Assembly: GCA_031411235.1 (NCBI GenBank) | Contig: JANOAR010000212.1 | Coordinates: 1 to 42,218 of the forward strand | Direction: 5' to 3' | DNA: 42,218 nucleotides | From: JANOAR01 sp031411235 | GTDB lineage: Bacteria; Verrucomicrobiota; Verrucomicrobiia; Verrucomicrobiales; Verrucomicrobiaceae | Shown here: in pieces, positions 24,926 through 30,940 of the stretch | Layout of the letters: every line of letters begins with the position of its first letter | Position numbering within the stretch: position 1 is the stretch's first letter | The notes under the pieces: model-generated | Seen by the model: only the letters and a program-made list of their open reading frames with translations | The model's database searches: none | What the model was told of the DNA's origin: nothing | Translations under genes and position numbers: made by a program

Positions 24926-25804
24926 ATGAAAATTGGTTTTAACCTCCTCCTCTGGACGGGTCACGTCACCGACGCAGACTTCCACCTCTTTGGCAAACTC
25001 AAGGCCGCTGGCTACGACGGTGTCGAAATCCCCATCTTTGATGTCAGCAACGCTGCGCACTTCAAAGCCGTCGGCCAAGTCATCAAAGACAACGGCCTCG
25101 AATGCACTGCCGTCACCGTGTTACCCGACGAAGAGCACAACGCCATTTCGCCCGTCGTCGCCAATCGCCAAGGTGCCATCGACCACCTCAAGCGTGTCAT
25201 CGACTGTGGCCATCAGGCAGGCATCCAGACCCTCTGCGGTCCCTACTACCAAGTGCTCGGCAACTTCACGGGCAAGTACCCCAGCGAGACCGAGTTGGAA
25301 AACGCCGCAGGCGTCCATCGCGCCATCGCCCCCATCGCCCAGGCAGCCGGCATCAAGTGCGCCATCGAAGCCCTCAACCGCTTCGAGTCCCACCTGCTCA
25401 ATACCATGGAGCAAGCCGCCAGCTACGTGCAGCGCGTCGATCATCCGAACTTCGGAACCATGTACGACACCTTCCACGCCAACATCGAAGAGAAGCGCCC
25501 CGTGGGTTGCATCAAGACCGTCTATAAAACGGGCAAACTCAACCACGTCCACATCTCCGAAAACGACCGTGGCACCCCCGGCACCGGCCACGCCCCCTGC
25601 CGCCGCGCCATCCACAAGCTGCGCAACCTCGGCTACGACGGCTGGCTCACCATCGAAGCCTTTGGCGGCTCCCTGCCCGACCTCGCTGCGGCCACCCGCG
25701 TCTGGCGCGACTTCTTTAAATCCCCCGAAGACGTCTATACCGACGGCATTCGTTTCATCCGCGAAGTCCTCGCCGAAGGTGCCACCGACGACGCCGAAGG
25801 CTAA
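24926..25804 (+). CDS. Ketose-3-epimerase-like sugar phosphate isomerase/epimerase
   Basis: A 292-residue TIM-barrel protein resembling D-tagatose/D-psicose 3-epimerases. The expected metal ligands are in place: Glu in IEALNRFESHLLNT, Asp in MYDTFHANIEEKR, His in HVHISENDRGTPGTGH and Glu in TIEAFGG. The RGTPGTGH loop is the substrate-phosphate or sugar-proximal loop of this family. There is no signal peptide, so it is cytosolic. Known relatives invert C3 of ketoses or act on hydroxypyruvate or inosose; the exact substrate cannot be read here. It lies 107 bases after the EboD-type cyclase and 30 bases before the Tat-exported dehydrogenase, suggesting a shared pathway. Confidence 0.85.
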   Translation: MKIGFNLLLWTGHVTDADFHLFGKLKAAGYDGVEIPIFDVSNAAHFKAVGQVIKDNGLECTAVTVLPDEEHNAISPVVANRQGAIDHLKRVIDCGHQAGIQTLCGPYYQVLGNFTGKYPSETELENAAGVHRAIAPIAQAAGIKCAIEALNRFESHLLNTMEQAASYVQRVDHPNFGTMYDTFHANIEEKRPVGCIKTVYKTGKLNHVHISENDRGTPGTGHAPCRRAIHKLRNLGYDGWLTIEAFGGSLPDLAAATRVWRDFFKSPEDVYTDGIRFIREVLAEGATDDAEG

Positions 25805-25834
25805 GCCACACTCTTTTCCCTCTCAGACCATCCA

Positions 25835-27316
25835 ATGAACAACGACACCACCACACCATCCGTCGAGGCCAGCGCAAGCCGCCGCGACTTCATCCGCACC
25901 GCCACTGCCGCGACTGCGGCTAGCGCCCTCAGCGTCGAACGTAGCGCCTGGGCCGCTGGCTCAGACGAAATCAAAATCGGCATGATCGGCTGCGGCGGAC
26001 GCGGCTCGGGCGCTGGCGGCCAAGCCCTCAGCTCGCCGCACTCCGGTATCAAGCTCGTCGCCATGGCCGACAACAGCAAAGAGAACCTCGACAAGTCCCT
26101 CTCCAATCTGCGCAACGCCCACGCCGACAAAGTGGATGTCGCCGAGAATCGCCAGTATTCCGGCCTCGGAGCCTACCAGGAACTACTCGCCAATGACGAC
26201 ATCAACCTCGTCATCCTCGCCACCCCTCCCGGCTTTCGCCCCTACCACTTTGAAGCCGCCATCAACGCAGGCAAAAACGTCTTCATGGAAAAACCCGTCG
26301 CCGTGGATGCACCCGGCGTGCGCAAAGTCCATGAAATGGCCAAGATCGCCGACAGCAAAAACTTAAAGGTCGCTTGCGGCCTCCAGCGTCGCTACCAGAA
26401 CTGCTACCGCGAAGCCTTCAAGGCCGTGCAGAATGGCGTCATCGGCGAGATCACCAGCGGCAACGTCTATTGGAACGGCACCACCCCCTGGTTCCGCGAG
26501 CGCAAGCCCGAGCAAAACGAACTGCAATACCAGCTCTACAACTGGTACTACTTCACCTGGCTCTGCGGCGACCACATCAATGAGCAGCACATCCATAACC
26601 TGGATATTGCCAACTGGTTCATGTCCATCTTCGTCGCACCGCGCAAAGACGCCCCCGGCCCCCAGGACAAGCAAGTCTTCCCTTATCAAATCCACGACGC
26701 CACCCCCGTCGAGGCCCAGGGCATGGGTGGGCGCCAGCAACGCGCCGAGAAAAAGCACGGCCAAATCTATGACCACCACGCCGTCGAATACACCTATGCC
26801 AACGGCGTTCGCATCAGCAGCCAGTGTCGCCACATGAACGGCACCTTCGGCCAGGTGCGCGAAGAGTTCGCCGGCACCAAAGGCATCCTCTACCTCCAGA
26901 ACAACGGCCAATGCTACGCCAAGGATTACAAAGGCAATGAAATCTGGCGCTACACCCCCGCAGCCGCTCCCGAAGGAGCTGCCGCAGCCCCCACCGGCCC
27001 AGGCAAAAAGCGCAACCGTGGCGGTGGCAGCGACCCGGATCCCTATCAGGTCGAGCACAACGAATTGCAGCAAGCCATCCGCGACAACAAGTACCGCAAC
27101 AATGCCTACTACACCGCCGACAGCACCATGATGGCCGTCCTCGGTCGCATGGCCACCTACTCAGGCAAAAAAATCACCTGGGATGAAGCCTACAACTCCA
27201 AGGTGCAGCACATGCCCAACGTCGTCACCGACAAGTCCGAAGCCCCTGTGAAACCCGATGCGGAAGGCGGCTACCCCGTCGCCATTCCCGGTGTAACCAA
27301 AGAAGGCATCGTCTAA
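25835..27316 (+). CDS. Tat-exported Gfo/Idh/MocA-family oxidoreductase
   Basis: A 493-residue protein. The N-terminus has a twin-arginine signal (SRRDFIRTATAATAASALS), then a Rossmann fold opening IKIGMIGCGGRGSG, the family EKP motif in FMEKPVAVDAPGVRK and a C-terminal alpha/beta domain with conserved CGDHINEQHIHNLD. Export by Tat fits a protein folded with NAD(P) before transport. Such enzymes oxidise or reduce sugars and glycosides and are greatly expanded in Verrucomicrobiota and Planctomycetota. A low-complexity insert (PAAAPEGAAAAPTGPGKKRN) interrupts the C-terminal domain. It is the last gene of the three-gene sugar group, and a strong terminator follows after 29 bases. Confidence 0.9.
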   Translation: MNNDTTTPSVEASASRRDFIRTATAATAASALSVERSAWAAGSDEIKIGMIGCGGRGSGAGGQALSSPHSGIKLVAMADNSKENLDKSLSNLRNAHADKVDVAENRQYSGLGAYQELLANDDINLVILATPPGFRPYHFEAAINAGKNVFMEKPVAVDAPGVRKVHEMAKIADSKNLKVACGLQRRYQNCYREAFKAVQNGVIGEITSGNVYWNGTTPWFRERKPEQNELQYQLYNWYYFTWLCGDHINEQHIHNLDIANWFMSIFVAPRKDAPGPQDKQVFPYQIHDATPVEAQGMGGRQQRAEKKHGQIYDHHAVEYTYANGVRISSQCRHMNGTFGQVREEFAGTKGILYLQNNGQCYAKDYKGNEIWRYTPAAAPEGAAAAPTGPGKKRNRGGGSDPDPYQVEHNELQQAIRDNKYRNNAYYTADSTMMAVLGRMATYSGKKITWDEAYNSKVQHMPNVVTDKSEAPVKPDAEGGYPVAIPGVTKEGIV

Positions 27317-27345
27317 ACCCGACAGCCTAAAACCTCGGAAAAAGA

Positions 27346-27382
27346 AGCCCGGCACCGCGATTCGCAGTGCCGGGCTTTTTGT
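27346..27382 (+). terminator. Strong terminator after the dehydrogenase gene, possibly bidirectional
   Basis: AGCCCGGCAC (27346-27355) pairs perfectly with GTGCCGGGCT (27367-27376) across an 11-base loop, followed by a T-run. A-rich sequence on the left gives a U-run on the other strand, so it may also stop minus-strand transcription from nagZ, which ends at 27544. Nothing else supportable is visible from 27383 to 27543. Confidence 0.9.
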
Positions 27383-27543
27383 TGATGTGAAGCCAAGCGT
27401 CTCAATAGCGACAGATGTAGCCTTTGCCCGTGAGGGAGCATTGTCAAAGCTCAAGAGGGGGCACCAAAAAACTCTGCCAGTAAACAAACACCTTCGGTTT
27501 AGGAGACCATGCCGTAGCAATCCGCTCGGACGAAAAATGGGAG

Positions 27544-28650
27544 TCAATAAAGCTCCACTGGCGAGCGCTTCCCATCTTCCACACTGTGGTTTTTCGCGGC
27601 CTCTTCGCCGAGCGTGTCCACGCGCAGTTGCCAGATGTCGCGATTGATTTGGGCGAAGCGCTCCAGGTCGAATTTGCTTGGGGCAACGAGGCGTTTTTTG
27701 GTCTTCTCGATGCGCATAAGCGCATCGTGGAGGATGGGTGATTCGACGCCTTCGAGGTGTTCGCGAGCTAGCTCCACCATCTCCAGGCGATGGCAAATCA
27801 TGACGAGGTCATTGCCGGCGCGCACGGCTTCCTGGATGGCTTGCTCGAAGGTGACTTCATTCAAGATCGCGCCCATGTCGAGGTCGTCGGTCATGGCCAA
27901 GCCATCGAAGCCGAGCTGATCGCGCAGCAGTTTGGTGACGATGTTATGCGAGAGGCTGGCGGGCCAACGCTGCTTATCGGGGTCAAAGGCGAGATAGTGG
28001 GAGTGGCATACCATCACGCTGTCCAACTCGGGCATGAGCGTGCGGAAGGGCAGCAACTCCTCGCGCTCCAGGGCCTCGCGGCTTTTGTCGATGACGGGGA
28101 GGAACTCATGCGGATCGCACTCGGCAGGGCCGTAGCCGGGGAAGTGCTTGCCACAACTGAGGATGCCTTCGGCCCGCATGGCGCGGTTGAAGACGCCTGC
28201 GTTGTCCACCACCTGCTGCGCGTTCTTGCCGTAGGTGCGGCCTTTCAGGGAGTTGTCGGCGGTGTCGTCATAGGAAATGTCGAGCACGGGGCAGAGGTCG
28301 AGATTGAAGCCGAAGAAACGCAAGATTTGGCCCGTGAGCTGGCCGTGGCGCTTGATCAATTTGGGGTCGCCCTTATCGCGCAATGCCTGTGCATTCGGCG
28401 GCTCCTCGCCGATGAGCCGCAGTCGCGACACGCGCCCGCCTTCCTGGTCGATGGTGATGATGGGCTCGATGTCCGAGAGATCGCGCAGGTCGTCGATGAG
28501 CTTCCGCAGTTGCTCCGGGCTATGGATGTTGCGGCCAAAAAGGATGAACCCGCCGGGCTGCAGCTTTTTCAGCCGCGCCGCCGTTTCAGAGTCAAGAGCA
28601 AGACCGGGCACGCCGGTGAGGAGGAGTTGGCCGAGGAGTTTAGAAGACAT
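27544..28650 (-). CDS. nagZ: Beta-N-acetylhexosaminidase, glycoside hydrolase family 3 (NagZ-like)
   Basis: A 368-residue family 3 glycosidase of NagZ length. NagZ removes N-acetylglucosamine from anhydro-muropeptides in cell-wall recycling in the cytoplasm. Visible are PGGFILFGRNIHSPEQL, TIDQEGGRVSRLR, KHFPGYGPAECDPHEFLPV (the Asp-His loop carrying the acid/base of NagZ) and the nucleophile region AMTDDLDMGAI. There is no signal peptide. Both key motifs are present, so it should be active. It is monocistronic here, converging with the sugar-gene group and separated by a terminator. Confidence 0.88.
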   Translation of the reverse strand: MSSKLLGQLLLTGVPGLALDSETAARLKKLQPGGFILFGRNIHSPEQLRKLIDDLRDLSDIEPIITIDQEGGRVSRLRLIGEEPPNAQALRDKGDPKLIKRHGQLTGQILRFFGFNLDLCPVLDISYDDTADNSLKGRTYGKNAQQVVDNAGVFNRAMRAEGILSCGKHFPGYGPAECDPHEFLPVIDKSREALEREELLPFRTLMPELDSVMVCHSHYLAFDPDKQRWPASLSHNIVTKLLRDQLGFDGLAMTDDLDMGAILNEVTFEQAIQEAVRAGNDLVMICHRLEMVELAREHLEGVESPILHDALMRIEKTKKRLVAPSKFDLERFAQINRDIWQLRVDTLGEEAAKNHSVEDGKRSPVELY

Positions 28651-28759
28651 GGGTGAGGTGCGGGCGAGTAGAGCAGTGATTCAAAAACGGGAAATGGGAA
28701 ATGCTGAAATCTAGGCTGGGGCGAAGGGAGCGAGGGACTGACGGAAGTAAGAGAGGGGC

Positions 28760-28860
28760 AACCACGGATGAACACGGATAAGCACGAATGGATGAGGGAA
28801 TGAATTTCTATTCGATCCGTAACTTCAGTGATTCGTGCCCATCCGTGTTCATCCGTGGTT
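28760..28860. repeat. Large inverted repeat between nagZ and the hydroxyacid dehydrogenase gene
   Basis: Two 30-base arms, 28760-28789 (beginning AACCACGGATGAACACGG) and 28831-28860 (its complement), match at 28 of 30 positions across a 41-base spacer. The arms have an internal repeat of the type ACGGATGAACACGGAT. It fills much of the 258-base gap and does not look like a terminator, as no T-run follows. It is probably one copy of a dispersed palindromic element. Confidence 0.8.
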
Positions 28861-28908
28861 AAGCTCCCCCTTCTTCAATCCACCCCAGACTCCGAAGTAC
28901 ATCACGAG

Positions 28909-29859
28909 CTAAACTTCATTCACCCCATTCCCCGCCGTCCATTGCCGCAAATTATTCGCGGCGCTCGCGATCAAGCGTTCGCGCGAGGCTTTGCTGGCCC
29001 AGGCGATGTGGGGGGTGATGAGGCAATTTTTGGCGGTGAAGAGGGGGTTGCCTGCGGGCGGGGGCTCGCTGCTTAGCACGTCGAGACCGGCACCAGCAAG
29101 CTGGTCATTGTTCAAGGCGGCGGCGAGGGCGGCATCGTCGATCAAGGGGCCGCGTGCGGTGTTGATGAGGTAAGCGGTGGGCTTCATCATGGCGAGGGTG
29201 CTGGCGTTGATGAGCTGCTTGGTGTCATCGGTGAGTGGGCAGTGCAGGCTGACGACATCGGCGCGGCGCAGCACTTCCTCGATGGACGCGGGCTCGATTC
29301 CGGTGGGCGCTGGCAGTGCCCAGGTGCGGCGGGCGGCGATGACCTTCATGCCAAAGGCTTGCGCGATGCAGGCCATGGCGCTGCCGATGTCGCCCAGGCC
29401 GATGAGGCCGAGCGTGAGCCCGCTCAACTCGATGATGGGGCGATCCCAGAAGCAGAAGTCGGGGCAGGCGCTCCAGCGTCCAGCACGCACAGCAGCAGCG
29501 CTGTGGCCCGTGTTATTCGTCAGCTCCAGCAGCAGGGCGAAGGCGGCCTGCGCAACCGCTGGTGTGGAGTAGCCAGGCACATTCGTCACGACGATGCCGC
29601 GTTCCTTTGCCGCTGCGACATCGACCACATTGTAGCCCGTGGCGATGACGCCGATGTAGCGCAGCTTCGGTAATGCCTCGATGGTTGTTCGGCTGAGTGG
29701 CGCTTTGTTGGTGATGATCACCTCGGCATCCGCCGCCCGCGCCACGATTTCCGCCGCAGGCGTGCGGTCATGGATGGAGCAGGAGCCGAGGGCTTCAAAT
29801 TCAGACCAGGAGAGGTCGCCGGGGTTCGCAGTGTAGGCGTCGAGGAGAGTGATGTTCAT
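28909..29859 (-). CDS. D-2-hydroxyacid dehydrogenase (glycerate dehydrogenase-like)
   Basis: A 316-residue NAD-dependent enzyme of the D-isomer-specific 2-hydroxyacid dehydrogenase family, which includes glycerate/hydroxypyruvate reductase. Visible are the Rossmann motif GLIGLGDIGSAMACIA, the catalytic Arg in LINTARGPLID, the Glu in LDVLSSEPPPAGNPL and the His in ITPHIAWASKASRERL, so the full Arg-Glu-His set is present. It most resembles hydroxypyruvate/glycerate dehydrogenase, but 2-hydroxyacid substrates overlap. The ATG at 29859 begins the conserved part (MNITLLDAYTANPGDLSW); an upstream start would add 16 unrelated residues. It is divergent from the LOG gene, with an inverted repeat in between. 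Confidence 0.88.
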   Translation of the reverse strand: MNITLLDAYTANPGDLSWSEFEALGSCSIHDRTPAAEIVARAADAEVIITNKAPLSRTTIEALPKLRYIGVIATGYNVVDVAAAKERGIVVTNVPGYSTPAVAQAAFALLLELTNNTGHSAAAVRAGRWSACPDFCFWDRPIIELSGLTLGLIGLGDIGSAMACIAQAFGMKVIAARRTWALPAPTGIEPASIEEVLRRADVVSLHCPLTDDTKQLINASTLAMMKPTAYLINTARGPLIDDAALAAALNNDQLAGAGLDVLSSEPPPAGNPLFTAKNCLITPHIAWASKASRERLIASAANNLRQWTAGNGVNEV

Positions 29860-29874
29860 GAAGTTGGGGAGACT

Positions 29875-29989
29875 GGGAGACAATCGGGCAATCAGATGGG
29901 GAGACAATCATCTTGGTCAATGCGAGGTTATCAATCAAATCACTGAACCTCATTCCATTGTATTCTGTCTGATTGCCTCTCTGTCTCCC
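29875..29989. repeat. Imperfect inverted repeat between divergent genes
   Basis: Arms at 29875-29896 (beginning GGGAGACA, ending GGCAATCAGA) and 29968-29989 match as complements at 18 of 22 positions, the mismatches all in the middle four. A further GGGGAGACAATC at 29898-29909 repeats the left-arm start. The element fills the gap upstream of both divergent genes and could be a dispersed repeat that now carries their promoters. Confidence 0.65.
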
Positions 29990-30000
29990 TTCTTTCCCCC

Positions 30001-30798
30001 ATGCCCAACGCTCAGATCAACCAACCCCCTAATCCCACCATCACTGAAATCCGTGATGAAAGCCAATTCGATAGCCAGATGGAAGACCGTCTTTTTATCA
30101 GCGGCCCCAACCCACGCAGCTTGGACTTCAAGCTGCTGGTGGGCGTGGTCTCGGACTTTATCAAAGGCTTCCGCGCATTGCACTTTGTGGGGCCATGCGT
30201 CACGGTCTTTGGCTCGGCACGCTTTGATGAAAACCATCTGTATTACAAGCAAGCGAGAGCGATGGGTGCCGCCATCGCGAAGATGGGCTTCACGGTGATG
30301 ACGGGCGGTGGCCCCGGCATCATGGAAGCTGCGAATCGTGGAGCCAAGGATGTGCAGGGCCGCAGCGTCGGCTGCAACATCGTGCTGCCGATGGAGCAGC
30401 AAGAGAACCCCTACCTCGACCGCTGGGTGAACATCCGCTACTTCTTCGTCCGCAAGGTGCTGCTCATGAAGTACAGCTACGGTTTCATCTGTATGCCAGG
30501 CGGCTTCGGTACGTTGGATGAGATGTTTGAAGCGCTGACGTTGATCCAGACAAAAAAGGTGCGCGACTTCCCCGTGGTGCTCATGGGGCTCGACTACTGG
30601 GCTCCGCTGCGACTGATGATCGAGAACATGGCCAAACAAGGAACCATTAGCCCCGAGGACATCACGTTGATCAAATTTACCGACGACGTGGCCGACGCCA
30701 TCGCTCATCTGGAAATCAATGCCGTGAGACAATTTAAGCTGCGCCGAGATCGCATCCCTCGCGAGTCAAAGATGCTCGGCGAGGAAGGCCTGGGCTAG
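30001..30798 (+). CDS. LOG-family (TIGR00730) Rossmann-fold protein
   Basis: A 265-residue protein of the LOG family, cytokinin-riboside-monophosphate phosphoribohydrolases that release a base from a nucleoside 5'-monophosphate; older databases call them lysine decarboxylase-like. Visible are VFGSARFDENHLYY, MTGGGPGIMEAANRGAKD and the diagnostic MPGGFGTLDEMFEALT with the catalytic Glu of PGGxGTxxE. The last 30 residues are basic. In bacteria the substrate is often AMP or a related nucleotide (PpnN-like), so cytokinin production should not be assumed. It starts right after a T/C-rich leader in the repeat-filled gap. Confidence 0.88.
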   Translation: MPNAQINQPPNPTITEIRDESQFDSQMEDRLFISGPNPRSLDFKLLVGVVSDFIKGFRALHFVGPCVTVFGSARFDENHLYYKQARAMGAAIAKMGFTVMTGGGPGIMEAANRGAKDVQGRSVGCNIVLPMEQQENPYLDRWVNIRYFFVRKVLLMKYSYGFICMPGGFGTLDEMFEALTLIQTKKVRDFPVVLMGLDYWAPLRLMIENMAKQGTISPEDITLIKFTDDVADAIAHLEINAVRQFKLRRDRIPRESKMLGEEGLG

Positions 30799-30800
30799 GG

Positions 30801-30940
30801 GAACATCGAACATTGAAATTCAGAAGCAGAAGGCTGAATTCGCATGATGGGCGTTTAAAACCTGATGCTCATGGTTTGGCATTCGATGTTCAATGTTGGA
30901 CGTTCGATGTTGGATTTTCGCTGTTCCGTCTTCAATGTTC
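30801..30940. repeat. Dispersed GAACATCGAACATTGAA-type inverted repeat
   Basis: The left part, GAACATCGAACATTGAA (30801-30817), is met on the right by the complementary style: TTCGATGTTCAATGTT (30882-30897), GTTCGATGTT (30902-30911) and TTCAATGTTC (30932-30941). The same 16-base word TTCGATGTTCAATGTT occurs on the minus strand at 36517-36532. The ATG used as helicase start lies inside the last unit. Confidence 0.75.

Noticed and set aside
24933..25838. Same-strand alternative frame (301 codons) over the epimerase gene
   Set aside because: The product is Ser/Pro/Thr/Ala-rich without domain features, while the other frame has all four metal ligands of the epimerase family.
27790..28656. Plus-strand open frame of 288 codons opposite nagZ
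   Set aside because: NagZ motifs on the minus strand are unmistakable; the antisense frame is a by-product of GC-rich codon positions.
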